From assembly GCF_004402595.1 (NCBI RefSeq), contig NZ_SOFY01000084.1, forward strand, positions 49,901 through 113,900: a DNA stretch of 64,000 bases. Direction: 5' to 3'. This DNA comes from Cryobacterium shii (GTDB lineage: Bacteria; Actinomycetota; Actinomycetes; Actinomycetales; Microbacteriaceae). A program made the position numbers and the translations under genes. Under the pieces are notes generated by a model. That model made no database searches, was not told where the DNA came from, and saw only the letters and a list, made by a program, of their open reading frames with translations. Positions 26,695 to 35,203 of this stretch are shown here, piece by piece. How positions within the stretch are numbered: position 1 is the stretch's first letter; each line of letters starts with the position of its first letter.

Positions 26695-28695
26695 CTACTC
26701 CGCGCGGTCGCGGTCGCGGGCGGCGAGCCGGGCCAGCTGCGCGTTGTATTGAGTGAGCTCGGCGTCGTGGGTGCGGTCGGCGTTGCGGTCCTTGCGACGG
26801 GTCTCCTTCTCGTCACTGTGGCTCCACTGGATAGCCACCGCGATGGCCAGGGCGATGGTCGGGATCTCGCCGACGCTCCAGGCGATCCCACCGCCCATCT
26901 GCTGGTCCGCGATGCCGCTGAGGCCCCAGTCACGCCCCATCGCGCCGTACCAGTCCGCCAGGAGCAGCCCGGTTCCGGTCATCATCGTCACCCCGAAGAA
27001 GGCGTGGAACGCCATGGTTCCCAGTAGCAGGAGCAGGCGGCCGGCGTAGGGCAGGCGGTAGGGCACCGGGTCGATGCCGATCAGTGACTGAACGAACAGG
27101 TAGCCGGTGATCAGGAAGTGCACCACCATCCACTCGTGGCCGATGTGATCGGTGGTCGCCCAGCTGAACAGCGACGAGTAGTAGAAGACCCACAGCGACC
27201 CGGCGAAGAGGGCAGCGGCGACCAGCGGATTGGCCAGGATGCCCGCGTACCGTGAGTGCACGGCGAGAAGGATCCACTCGCGCGGACCGCGGCTGCCGTC
27301 CTGCCGCTTGCGGATCGCGCGGGCGGCGAGCGTCACCGGCGCCCCCGGCACCAGGAACACCGGCACCAGCATGGTCAGGGCCATGTGCATAAGCATGTGC
27401 GAGGAGAACAGGTACTGCGCGTAGAGGTTCGCCCCGCCGTTGGTGATGTAGAAGAGGACGAGCATGCCGGTCACCCACAGCACTGTGCGGAACACCGGCC
27501 ACTGGTCACCGCGGCGGCGCAGGCGGGCCACCCCGGCGACGTAGAAGAAGATCCCGAAGGCGCAGAACAGCACCCAGGCCAGGTCGAAGCTCCACTCGGT
27601 GAAGTAGCGACCGAAGGTGAGTTCGGGCGGCAGGAGCTCGCCGGTTAGGATTTGGGCGGGCGTCGACGTGGGCACCTGGGTCGCCGTGACCTGCGCCACC
27701 GGGGTCGCCGTCTTCGCGAGAGCGGCCGCCACGCCGGAGGCCAACCCCATGAACCCGAGCTCGGCCACGACGAGCCACCAGAACCAGCGACCGGCGTGCG
27801 GCCTCCCGGCCTGCTCGGAGCGTTGCATCCGTCGGATCAGGGTTCGGCGCTGCACGGCGCCGAAGACGCCCAGCGCGGTGAGGGCGAAGACCTTGACCAG
27901 CACCAGGATGCCGTACGGCGTGAACAAGCGTTCCCAGGTGCCCAGCCGCAGTTCCGCGCCGACGTAGCCCGAGGCCGCGACCACGATGAAGCTGACCAGG
28001 GCGAGCGTGGAGTACCGGTCGATGACCACATCGATGCGGCCGCCGGCCAGCTGCTTGCGGAGCACGATGATGGTGAGCAGGCCGCCCAACCAGATCGCGG
28101 CGAAGACGAGGTGCAGCCCCAGCGCCGTGATGGCGATATTGTGTCCCTCGGCGCCGGCCGCGTGCCCCTGCAGCGCCATCGGCACGAGAGCGCCCACCGC
28201 GAGGACCGTGACGAAGACGAGCCCGGTCTGGGAGCGCACCGCGAAGCAGAGCACGGTGACGGCGGCCGCGATCAGGGTGGTGCCCAGCCACGCCTGGCCG
28301 ATTTCGATGTCGCTGAAGAATTGTCCGGCGGTCGCGCTGAACCGGTCGTCGAAGCTGAGCGGGATGGTCGTCACCTGCAGGAAGGTGAAGAAGCCGGTCA
28401 GGGCGGATGCAACGGTGAAGACCGCTGCGGAGCCGGAGGCGAAGTCGATCGCCGTGTTGTACTCGGGCTCACGCGGGCTCAGCGCGAAGACGGTGAGCAC
28501 GAGGGCACCGATGGTTCCCGCCGCGGAGACGTTCACCAGCAGTTTGGCCAGGGGAAGGCCCCAGCGCACGACCGGCCCGGGATCGGCCAGCAGTTGGGCG
28601 GCCGAGCCGCCGCCGTAGGCCAGGGCCACGAGCGTCGCAAGCATGGCGACCAGCAGGAGTACTGCCGGACCGGAAATACGTACGAGACGAGGCAC
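26695..28695 (-). CDS. fused CopD / CtaG-type cytochrome c oxidase assembly protein
   Basis: 666 residues, very hydrophobic. The N-terminal half carries a CopD-like copper-import domain (HLVFAAIWLGGLLTIIVL, RYSTLALVSFIVVAASG). The C-terminal half is a caa3-type CtaG domain (FAFGIFFYVAGVAR-like helix, SSHMLMHMALTMLVPVFLV, HEWMVVHFLITGYLF). It probably supplies copper to respiratory oxidase assembly at the membrane. Separate from the 1-13 kb island and from the CopC/PCuAC genes near 47 kb, though it likely works with the latter. Confidence 0.88.
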   Translation of the reverse strand: MPRLVRISGPAVLLLVAMLATLVALAYGGGSAAQLLADPGPVVRWGLPLAKLLVNVSAAGTIGALVLTVFALSPREPEYNTAIDFASGSAAVFTVASALTGFFTFLQVTTIPLSFDDRFSATAGQFFSDIEIGQAWLGTTLIAAAVTVLCFAVRSQTGLVFVTVLAVGALVPMALQGHAAGAEGHNIAITALGLHLVFAAIWLGGLLTIIVLRKQLAGGRIDVVIDRYSTLALVSFIVVAASGYVGAELRLGTWERLFTPYGILVLVKVFALTALGVFGAVQRRTLIRRMQRSEQAGRPHAGRWFWWLVVAELGFMGLASGVAAALAKTATPVAQVTATQVPTSTPAQILTGELLPPELTFGRYFTEWSFDLAWVLFCAFGIFFYVAGVARLRRRGDQWPVFRTVLWVTGMLVLFYITNGGANLYAQYLFSSHMLMHMALTMLVPVFLVPGAPVTLAARAIRKRQDGSRGPREWILLAVHSRYAGILANPLVAAALFAGSLWVFYYSSLFSWATTDHIGHEWMVVHFLITGYLFVQSLIGIDPVPYRLPYAGRLLLLLGTMAFHAFFGVTMMTGTGLLLADWYGAMGRDWGLSGIADQQMGGGIAWSVGEIPTIALAIAVAIQWSHSDEKETRRKDRNADRTHDAELTQYNAQLARLAARDRDRAE

Positions 28696-28781
28696 CGACT
28701 AAGCCTAACCTCGTGGGCCGCGCCGTGACTCCCCCGCGGTCGTCGCCCCCCCCATCATGACAGGGGGCCGTTAAAAGCAAA

Positions 28782-28809
28782 CAGGGCGTCGACCGAAGTC
28801 GACGCCCTG
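28782..28809 (-). terminator. terminator after the HU gene
   Basis: A 12-bp stem with CGAA loop (28782-28793 with 28798-28809), followed on the minus strand by a T-rich tract. It closes the HU gene. Confidence 0.85.
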
Positions 28810-28826
28810 CCCTCTTGGGGCGAAAC

Positions 28827-29114
28827 CTACTTGGCGGCAGCCTTGAGCTTGCTGCCGGCGGTCAGCTTGACGCGGTGGCCGGCGGCGATGGCGATCTCTT
28901 CGCCGGTCTGCGGGTTGCGGCCGGTGCGCGCTGCGGTTGCGGTGCGCTCGACTCCGAGCCAGCCTGGGATGGTGACCTTGCCGTCGTTCGCGACGGTGTC
29001 AGCGAGAGTTGCAAAGAAAGCGTTCAGAACGCCGTCGACTGCAGCCTGGCTCTGGCCAGAGTCTGCGGCAACCTTGGCAACGAGCTCGGTCTTGTTCAGC
29101 GACTTGTCAGCCAT
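28827..29114 (-). CDS. hup: HU family histone-like DNA-binding protein
   Basis: 95 residues: the HU fold with ELVAKVAADSGQSQAAVDGVLNAF, DGKVTIPGWLGVERT and RNPQTGEEIAIAAGHRVKLT, ending in a short Lys/Ala tail. It lacks the long Lys/Ala extension of mycobacterial HupB. A nucleoid protein acting as a dimer. Preceded by a 289-base gap holding the rpsN terminator. Confidence 0.95.
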   Translation of the reverse strand: MADKSLNKTELVAKVAADSGQSQAAVDGVLNAFFATLADTVANDGKVTIPGWLGVERTATAARTGRNPQTGEEIAIAAGHRVKLTAGSKLKAAAK

Positions 29115-29313
29115 TGAGTGTCCTCCTCGGACCTTTGTCTGTAAAAACAGGTATTCACGTATGTCGGGCGACGCTTCGAAAAGCGCCTCCGTTGGCCGGT
29201 TGGACCGGGTTGAATCTAGCAGAGTTCCCCGGAATTCCGCGGATTTACGGCGTTTCGAGGCGGTTTGCCCCTCCGGAACGGCCCCATTTCCGCTCTACGC
29301 GAAAAATGAGACA

Positions 29314-29357
29314 AAAAAAGAGAAGACGCCGACCGAAGTCGAAATCTTCTCTTTTTT
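29314..29357. terminator. terminator of the rpmB-rpmG-rpsN operon
   Basis: An A-rich arm (29314-29326) pairs with a T-rich arm (29345-29357), with an inner GAC-CGAA-GTC hairpin. It lies 47 bases past the rpsN stop on the minus strand. The rest of the 29115-29403 gap is the HU upstream region, with nothing else recognised. Confidence 0.8.
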
Positions 29358-29403
29358 CCGGAACCGGAGGTTCCGAATGACCGACTAGGCGGTCACGCGC
29401 GCT

Positions 29404-29709
29404 CTACCAACTGGACTTGGTGATGCCGGGCAGTTCGCCGCGGTGAGCCATGTCGCGGAAACGAACGCGCGAGATACCGAACTTGCTGAGGTGTCCACGG
29501 GGACGGCCGTCAACCGCGTCGCGGTTGCGCAGGCGAACCGGCGACGCGTTGCGGGGAAGCTTCTGCAGGCCGAGGCGAGCTGCTTCACGCGACTCGTCGG
29601 TGCCGGCCGGGTCAACGAGGGCCTTCTTGAGCTCAAGGCGCTTCGCTGCGTAGCGCTCGACGATAACCTTGCGCTGGTTGTTCTTGGCAATCATGCTCTT
29701 CTTCGCCAT
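29404..29709 (-). CDS. rpsN: 30S ribosomal protein S14, zinc-free type
   Basis: 101 residues with [13 protein letters not shown] at the N-terminus and the C-terminal [20 protein letters not shown]. The CxxC pairs of the short zinc S14 are absent, so this is the long zinc-independent form. Last gene of an operon with rpmB and rpmG, 2 bases after rpmG. Confidence 0.95.
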   Translation of the reverse strand: MAKKSMIAKNNQRKVIVERYAAKRLELKKALVDPAGTDESREAARLGLQKLPRNASPVRLRNRDAVDGRPRGHLSKFGISRVRFRDMAHRGELPGITKSSW

Positions 29710-29711
29710 TT

Positions 29712-29879
29712 TTAGCGCTCCTCACGGAAGTCAACGTGCTTGCGCACTACGGGGTCGTACTTCTTGAGCACGAGACGGTCGGGGTCGTTGCGACGGTTCT
29801 TCTTGGTCACGTACGTGTAACCGGTTCCAGCCGTCGAACGGAGCTTGATGATCGGGCGGACGTCATGCTGCTTGGCCAT
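29712..29879 (-). CDS. rpmG: 50S ribosomal protein L33, zinc-free type
   Basis: 55 residues, [18 protein letters not shown] ... [20 protein letters not shown], with no CxxC pair, so the zinc-independent form. Too short for many gene finders but well supported by position: one-base overlap with rpmB and 2 bases before rpsN. Confidence 0.95.
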   Translation of the reverse strand: MAKQHDVRPIIKLRSTAGTGYTYVTKKNRRNDPDRLVLKKYDPVVRKHVDFREER

Positions 29880-30115
29880 TAGATTTTCTCCCCACGGGCG
29901 AGAAGGTCCTTGACGACCGACTCGATGCCACGAGCGTCGATGACCTTGATGCCCTTGACGGACAGGGTCAGCGTGACGTTACGGCGAAGCGACGGTACGT
30001 AGTACTTCTTGGTCTGAACGTTCGGGTCGAAACGACGCTTGGTGCGTCGGTGCGAGTGTGAAATGTTGTGTCCGAAGCCAGGAACGGCTCCGGTCACCTG
30101 GCAAGTAGCTGCCAT
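29879..30115 (-). CDS. rpmB: 50S ribosomal protein L28
   Basis: 78 residues: [51 protein letters not shown]. Only one N-terminal Cys remains, so zinc is not bound. ATG 30115 with GGAG just upstream heads the rpmB-rpmG-rpsN operon. A palindrome GAAGGGC-GAAT-GCCCTTC lies about 20 bases before the start (leader hairpin?). I saw no Zur box here, so this may be the main rather than the zinc-stress copy. Confidence 0.95.
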   Translation of the reverse strand: MAATCQVTGAVPGFGHNISHSHRRTKRRFDPNVQTKKYYVPSLRRNVTLTLSVKGIKVIDARGIESVVKDLLARGEKI

Positions 30116-30282
30116 GGTTCTCCTCCAATACCGAAGGGCGAATGCCCTTCCCAAGATCTCTTGTCGGCTGGCACGACGACATTCCCGCGAAGGCGGAAGC
30201 GAGGCGAACCAGCAGTGCACGCACAGATATGCGCAGCAGCGTCCAACACTACGCGCTGCTCTCCCCCGGCGCAAACTCAACC

Positions 30283-30359
30283 AATTCGACGGAGATTCTG
30301 CCATTTTTGGCGCTGAAGCCGGGAAAACAGGGTTGTGGGAGCAGAATCTCCGTCGAATT
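30283..30359. repeat. 19-bp perfect inverted repeat between zur and rpmB
   Basis: 30283-30301 pairs perfectly with 30341-30359 across a 39-base spacer. Both arms carry TTCGACGGAGATTCTG or its complement. It sits at the 3' side of zur and 170 bases before rpmB. It could act as a zur terminator, but the long spacer suits a small mobile palindromic element better. Confidence 0.7.
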
Positions 30360-30365
30360 CGTTCG

Positions 30366-30800
30366 CTACTCGAGGACTGGGGCGGGGGGTGCGGCGGGAG
30401 GTGAGACGGCGGGGGCGGCGGCGGTGCAGGCGGCGCAGAGGCCGAAGACGTCGACCACGTGGGCGGCCTGGGTGAACCCGTTCTCGGCGGCGACGTTCTT
30501 CGCCCAGGTCTCGACGGCATCCGCTTCGATCTCGACCGTGAGGCCGCAATTGCGGCAGATCAGGTGGTGATGGTGGTCGGTCGTGCTGCAGGCGCGGTAC
30601 AGGCCCTCGCCCTCGGGCGACTGCAGGGAATCGGCTTCACCCTCGAGGGCCAGGTCGGCGAGCGCCCGGTACACCGTGGCCAGACCGATCGGTGACCCGG
30701 TCGCGTGCAGGTTGGAGTGGAGCCCCTGTGCGCTGACGAATCCCTCGGCCGCGCCCAGCGCCGTGCGCACGGCCTCCCGCTGCCAGGTGTTCCGCTTCAT
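30366..30800 (-). CDS. zur: Fur-family zinc uptake regulator (Zur)
   Basis: 144 residues: winged helix (to about 75, including [16 protein letters not shown]) and a metal/dimer domain with [10 protein letters not shown] and LCAAC (C82, C85, C122, C125 for structural zinc). A Pro/Ala tail ends the protein. Last gene of the zinc transporter operon (4-base overlap with the permease), so Zur rather than Fur is favoured. With zinc it would bind the box at 34252 and shut off uptake. Confidence 0.88.
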   Translation of the reverse strand: MKRNTWQREAVRTALGAAEGFVSAQGLHSNLHATGSPIGLATVYRALADLALEGEADSLQSPEGEGLYRACSTTDHHHHLICRNCGLTVEIEADAVETWAKNVAAENGFTQAAHVVDVFGLCAACTAAAPAVSPPAAPPAPVLE

Positions 30801-31603
30801 AGTCTCAACCGTAACGGGGCCCGGACGAGCCGGCGACCGCCCAGGGCGAGCACGAAGAACGCCGCCGCGGTGAGGGCGATCGCGGGTCCGGCGGCGACGT
30901 CGATCGCCCGGGACAGGAGCACACCGACGAGCCCGGCCACCGCACCCAGCACCGGTGCGACGACCAGGATCTGGGTGGTGGTGCGCACGACCAGCCGGGC
31001 GGCGGCGGCGGGTGCCGCGATCAGAGCGATCGCGAGGATCGCGCCGACGGCCGGCATCGCCGTGACCACGGTTGCCGTGATGAGGGCCAGGGTGAGCAGC
31101 TCGATCGGCCATTCCCGGTAGCCGGCCGCGCGGAATCCGTTCGAGTCGAACGTGGAGAACAGGATTTCCTTGCCCAGGAAGAGCATCACCGCCACGGCCG
31201 CGACCAGCACCGAAAAGGCCAGGATCAGGTCGCCGGTGGTGACGGTCAGGATGGACCCCACGAGATAGGAGTCCACCTGCACCGGCAGCGACGGGTTGAG
31301 CGCCTGCAGGAGCACGCCGAGCGCGAAGCCGGCGGTGAGCAGGATGCCGGAGGCCACCTGGCTGCCCTGACGCTTCACCCGCCCGATCAGGGTCATGATT
31401 CCCACGATCAGGATGCTCGCCAGCGCGGCGCCGAGCGGGATGCTGATGCCGAGGATCGTGGCGGCGACCGCGCCGGGGAAGGTCGCGTGGGTGAGGGCCT
31501 GCGCGAAGAACGTCCGCCGGCGGAGCACGACGAGCGCGCCGACCAGGCCGGAAAGGGCGCCGATCCCGGCCGCCGCCAGGAGGGCCTTCTCGAAGTAGCC
31601 CAT
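30797..31603 (-). CDS. znuB: zinc/manganese ABC transporter permease 2
   Basis: 268 residues, eight or nine membrane helices of the ABC-3 permease family: RRTFFAQALTHATFPGAVAA, ILLTAGFALGVLLQA, and MPAVGAILAIALIAAPAAAARLV. Start ATG 31603 shares TGATG with the upstream permease stop. Two different permeases here presumably form a heterodimer with the ATPase. Confidence 0.9.
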   Translation of the reverse strand: MGYFEKALLAAAGIGALSGLVGALVVLRRRTFFAQALTHATFPGAVAATILGISIPLGAALASILIVGIMTLIGRVKRQGSQVASGILLTAGFALGVLLQALNPSLPVQVDSYLVGSILTVTTGDLILAFSVLVAAVAVMLFLGKEILFSTFDSNGFRAAGYREWPIELLTLALITATVVTAMPAVGAILAIALIAAPAAAARLVVRTTTQILVVAPVLGAVAGLVGVLLSRAIDVAAGPAIALTAAAFFVLALGGRRLVRAPLRLRL

Positions 31604-32472
31604 CAGCGGGCGACCCTGGGCCGCCGCAGCCCGTCGACGGCCAGGCGCAGCAGCAGCACGATGGCGTAGCCGGCGACGAGCACCAGCACGACGGTCGCCC
31701 CGCTGGGCAGGTCGATCCCGGACTGCACGGAGGCCTGGAAGCCGAGGGCCAGGCCCAGCCAGGAGCCCAGGGCCGCGAACCCGGCCGCGATCGGGAACAG
31801 GAGCCACAGCCGCGCCGTGACCAGCCGCGCTACGGCGCCCGGAACGATCAGCACGGCCAGCACGAGCAGGTTGCCGACGGCGCTGGAGGCCGCGACCACG
31901 ACGAACGCGATGGCCACGTTGAGCACGAGGTCGAGCGCCAGCGGTCGGTACCCGTAGGCGGCGAAGCCGACCCGGTCGAATGCCCGGAACACCTCTTCCT
32001 TCAATGTGAAGGCGACCAGGAGCAGGGCGATGCCGCAGATGACGACCGTCTGGATGACCTCGATCGGGCTGACCGTGAGCAGTCGGCCGAACAGGAGCTG
32101 TTCCAGCTGCCCGACGTAGTTCGTCTCGCGCGAGACCAGGATCACGCCGACGCTGAACATCGCGGTGAAGACGATGGCGATCGCGGCATCCGAACTCACC
32201 GACCGGCGCACGATCAGGGTGAGCACGACCGCGGCGAAGAGCGCGGCGACCATTGCTCCGGCGAACAGTCCGTCACGCCCGCCCCAGACGAATCCGATGG
32301 CGATGCCGGGGAAGACGGCGTGCGTCAGCCCGTCGCTGATGAATTCGAGTCCCCGCAGGTTGACGAGCACACCGACCACGCCGGCCACGAGGCTGAGCGC
32401 GCCCAGCACCACGAGCGCCCGCGTCATGAACGGCAGGGCGAACGCGTCGACGAGCGGGTTCAGGAGCTCCAC
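31603..32472 (-). CDS. znuB: zinc/manganese ABC transporter permease 1
   Basis: 289 residues, ABC-3 family: [26 protein letters not shown], then [15 protein letters not shown], and [21 protein letters not shown]. Starts one base after the ATPase stop. Works with the second permease, the ATPase and the lipoprotein to import metal under zinc limitation. Confidence 0.9.
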   Translation of the reverse strand: MELLNPLVDAFALPFMTRALVVLGALSLVAGVVGVLVNLRGLEFISDGLTHAVFPGIAIGFVWGGRDGLFAGAMVAALFAAVVLTLIVRRSVSSDAAIAIVFTAMFSVGVILVSRETNYVGQLEQLLFGRLLTVSPIEVIQTVVICGIALLLVAFTLKEEVFRAFDRVGFAAYGYRPLALDLVLNVAIAFVVVAASSAVGNLLVLAVLIVPGAVARLVTARLWLLFPIAAGFAALGSWLGLALGFQASVQSGIDLPSGATVVLVLVAGYAIVLLLRLAVDGLRRPRVAR

Positions 32473-32473
32473 G

Positions 32474-33265
32474 TCAGTGTCCCGAGTGGTCCGGCAGGAC
32501 GACGGTGTGCTCGTCGAGCTCCACGCCGACCTCGTGGAAGGTGCGCTGCACGTTCTCCAGGCTCAGCACCGACTCGCGGGGGCCGAACGCCACCTGCGTG
32601 CCGTTGAGCAGCAGGACCTCTTCACAGACTTCGCGGGCAAGCTGCAGGTCATGGGTGGAGACGAGCACGGCCACCCCCTCCTCCTTCAGCCGTTTCACGG
32701 TGCCGACGAGGGCGTCCCGGTTCTGCTGGTCGAGGCCGTTGAACGGCTCGTCGAGCAGCAGCAGCCGCGGGCCGGACGCCACGGCCCGCGCGAGCAGGCC
32801 GCGCTGCTGCTGGCCGCCGGACAGCTCGCCGAACCGGGTCTTCGCGCGCTGGGTGAGCCCGACGGCGTCCAGGGCCCGGGCAACGGCCTCGCGGTCACGC
32901 TTGCCGGGCAGGCGCAGCCAGCCCAGGGTGCGGTAGCGCCCCATCAGGACCACCTGCTCCAGGGTCACCGGGAACTGGGGATCGAGGTCGCCGGCCTGGG
33001 GCACGTAGCCGATCGAGCCGACCGGGGCCGTCGGTTCGCCGAGCACCTCCACGGTGCCGCTCACCCGCTGCACCAGGCCGAGGATGCCCTTGAGCAACGT
33101 GGACTTGCCTGAGCCGTTCGGCCCGATCAGGGCAACGGCCTCGCCCGCCCGCAGGTCGAAGGTGATGCCCTCGAGTGCCGGCAGGTGGCCGTACGAGAAG
33201 GCGGCCCCCACCACTCTGAGGGCCAGGGGGGCGCCGGCCCGCACTTGAGAAGGGTTCTCGTTCAC
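32474..33265 (-). CDS. znuC: zinc/manganese ABC transporter ATPase
   Basis: 263 residues: Walker [10 protein letters not shown] (48-56), Q-loop YVPQAGDLD, signature LSGGQQQR, Walker B LLLLDEPF, and the switch His in VSTHD. Metal-type ABC ATPase (ZnuC/MntB). Located between the binding lipoprotein and the permeases, seven bases after the former. Confidence 0.93.
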   Translation of the reverse strand: MNENPSQVRAGAPLALRVVGAAFSYGHLPALEGITFDLRAGEAVALIGPNGSGKSTLLKGILGLVQRVSGTVEVLGEPTAPVGSIGYVPQAGDLDPQFPVTLEQVVLMGRYRTLGWLRLPGKRDREAVARALDAVGLTQRAKTRFGELSGGQQQRGLLARAVASGPRLLLLDEPFNGLDQQNRDALVGTVKRLKEEGVAVLVSTHDLQLAREVCEEVLLLNGTQVAFGPRESVLSLENVQRTFHEVGVELDEHTVVLPDHSGH

Positions 33266-33272
33266 AGATCAA

Positions 33273-34232
33273 CTATCGCAGGTCTGCGGGAACCGCGGTG
33301 GGCGTGGCCCCCCAGGACTCCAGGATCAGGGTGACGTTGTGCACCTGGGAGTCGATGTACGTGGCGCCGTCGCTGCCCTTTGCGCCGAGCGAGTCGCTAA
33401 ACAGCGCCTCCTCCCCCGAGTACACGGCGACGCCCGCCTCTGTGGCGATGGTGTCGGCGGCCTTCGGGCTGATCGACGCCTCGGAGAAGACGGCTTTCAC
33501 CCCCGTGGCCCTGATGTCGGCGACGAGCTTGTCGATCGCAGCGGCGCTGGGCTCGGCATTGTCGTCGAAGCTCGGGATGATGGAACCGACGAACGTGATG
33601 CCGTAGGCCTCGGTGAAGTAGGTGAACGCGTCGTGGTTGCTCACGAGCAGGCGCTCCGCCGCGGGAACGGCGTCGATATTGGTGCGGATCCAGGTGTCGA
33701 GTTCGGCCAGTCGGCCCCGGTAGGCTGCCGCATTCGCAGCGAAGTCCGCGGCCTGGTCGACACTCGCGGCACCGAGGCCGTCGGCGATGGTCTGCACCAT
33801 GGTCTCCGCGTTGGACACGTCGGTCCAGATGTGCGGGTTGCCGGATTTCTCGGTGCCGCCGAGGACCTCGACTCCCGTCGCTGCGGTGATGGTCACGCCG
33901 TCGAATCCGCTGGCGCTGATCGCGTCGGAGAGCCACTCCTCGAGTCCGACGCCGTTGATCACGAGAACATCGGCTGCTCCGAGGGCGGTCAGGTCAGCCA
34001 CCGAAGGGTCGAAGCTGTGCGCGCTCTGGTTGGGCAGGATGAGCTGGGTGACCGAGACGCCGACGGTGTCGCCGACGACATTGCGAGTGAAATCGGCCAC
34101 CTGCGTGGTCGTCGCGACCACCTGGAGGTCGTCGGCAGCGCCGGAATCAACTCCCCCGGTCGGAGCGCAGCCGGCCAGGAGCAGAGCGGTCGCGGCCGCA
34201 AGCACAGGGAGGACGAATCGCTTCTTGATCAC
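33273..34232 (-). CDS. znuA: zinc/manganese-binding lipoprotein of ABC transporter
   Basis: 319 residues with a lipobox (LLLAGC, about residue 22) and the cluster A-I binding fold. Ligand candidates: His in NQSAHSFDPS, His in NPHIWTD, and the FSEASISPK region. The His-rich loop typical of many ZnuA proteins is missing, so manganese cannot be excluded. First gene of the operon, with the Zur box 20 bases before its ATG, which favours zinc. Confidence 0.9.
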   Translation of the reverse strand: MIKKRFVLPVLAAATALLLAGCAPTGGVDSGAADDLQVVATTTQVADFTRNVVGDTVGVSVTQLILPNQSAHSFDPSVADLTALGAADVLVINGVGLEEWLSDAISASGFDGVTITAATGVEVLGGTEKSGNPHIWTDVSNAETMVQTIADGLGAASVDQAADFAANAAAYRGRLAELDTWIRTNIDAVPAAERLLVSNHDAFTYFTEAYGITFVGSIIPSFDDNAEPSAAAIDKLVADIRATGVKAVFSEASISPKAADTIATEAGVAVYSGEEALFSDSLGAKGSDGATYIDSQVHNVTLILESWGATPTAVPADLR

Positions 34233-34251
34233 GGTTCAAGGCTAGGCCTAT

Positions 34252-34266
34252 TGATAATGATTGTCA
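34252..34266. promoter_or_regulatory. Zur box upstream of znuA
   Basis: TGATAATGATTGTCA matches the known Zur pattern TGAnAATnATTnTCA at all fixed positions and stands out as AT-rich in high-GC surroundings. It lies about 20 bases before the znuA start, so bound Zur would block the operon, including its own gene. Confidence 0.85.
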
Positions 34267-34338
34267 AAACCATTAGGTGCGCGCCGCGCGAGAGGTGACC
34301 CGGGACCTTTTCGGGGGTCAGGACGGGGCGGGGCCGGT

Positions 34339-35097
34339 TTAGACGATGCCCGACGTGCCGAGCAGGGAACCGATCAGGAAGGTGACGACCAGAGCCGCGG
34401 CCCCGCCGAGCACGACCCGGATGGTCGCGCGGAGCTTCGGGCTGCCGCCGAGGTGGGCGCCGGTCATGCCGAGCGCCGCGAGGGCGATGAGCACGGCACC
34501 GAAGGTGATCGGAATGCGCACGCTCTCGGGCAGGAGCAGGATTGCCAGGAACGGAAGCAACGCGCCGAGGGTGAAGGCCGCGGCCGAGACCCAGGCGGCG
34601 TGCCAGGCGCTGACGACGTCGTCCTCGGCGATGTTGTGCTCGGCGAGCAGGTGGGCACGCACGGGATCGATCGCCGTGAATTCCACGGCGACCTGCCGGG
34701 CCGTGGCGGGGGCGAGTCCCTGCTTTTCGTAGAGTTCCGCGAGTTCCTGCAGTTCGCCTTCGGGGTCGATACTGAGCTCGCGCTTCTCGCGCTCGATCAG
34801 GGTGCGCTGGCTGTCACTCTGACTGCTGACCGAGACGTATTCGCCGAGGGCCATGGAGATGGCCCCACCGACGAGGCCGGCGGTGCCTGCCGCCGCGATG
34901 GCGGCGGTGGAGCCGGTCGCCCCGGCCACACCGACGACGAGGGCCGCAACGGAGACGATGCCGTCGTTGGCGCCGAGCACCCCGGCACGCAGCCAGTTGA
35001 GCCGGCCGGCATGGCTCTCGGTGCGCTTCGGTTCGGCGGCGGCAACAGCAACCGAGGGACTGAGGGAAGCGATTCCAGCGGACGTGAGTGAGGTCAT
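34339..35097 (-). CDS. VIT1/CCC1-family iron/manganese transporter
   Basis: 252 residues from ATG 35097 (an in-frame ATG at 35124 adds nine residues; neither has a clear ribosome site). CCC1 pattern: LNWLRAGVLGANDGIVSVAA, GAISMALGEYVSVSSQ, a cytoplasmic acidic segment and three further helices. The family moves Fe(II) or Mn(II) out of the cytoplasm. Single gene, next to the zinc operon. Confidence 0.88.
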   Translation of the reverse strand: MTSLTSAGIASLSPSVAVAAAEPKRTESHAGRLNWLRAGVLGANDGIVSVAALVVGVAGATGSTAAIAAAGTAGLVGGAISMALGEYVSVSSQSDSQRTLIEREKRELSIDPEGELQELAELYEKQGLAPATARQVAVEFTAIDPVRAHLLAEHNIAEDDVVSAWHAAWVSAAAFTLGALLPFLAILLLPESVRIPITFGAVLIALAALGMTGAHLGGSPKLRATIRVVLGGAAALVVTFLIGSLLGTSGIV

Positions 35098-35137
35098 AAC
35101 GAATATCAGAACACAAGCCGGCATCCCCCGCCAGCGT

Positions 35138-35188
35138 GGAAAGCCTTACCTCACCGGCGAGCAAAAGAACTGGTGAGGCAAGGCTTCC
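35138..35188. terminator. terminator-like inverted repeat after the BCKDH E2 gene
   Basis: Left arm 35138-35155 and right arm 35172-35188 pair with one bulged base over a 16-base loop. It lies between the BCKDH E2 stop and the transporter start on the same strand and probably ends the dehydrogenase operon. Confidence 0.7.
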
Positions 35189-35203
35189 CAAATATTCAAC
35201 CGG

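Noticed and set aside
28700..28715. Possible DtxR/IdeR iron box upstream of the CopD-CtaG gene
   Set aside because: Only one half (AGCCTAACCT) matches the consensus; the other half does not.
29385..29410. tRNA-like sequence near the end of rpsN
   Set aside because: No cloverleaf could be formed; the resemblance is the reverse complement of the rpsN 3' end.
30116..30282. Zur box before rpmB
   Set aside because: No TGAnAATnATTnTCA-like site; only a GC-rich hairpin is visible.
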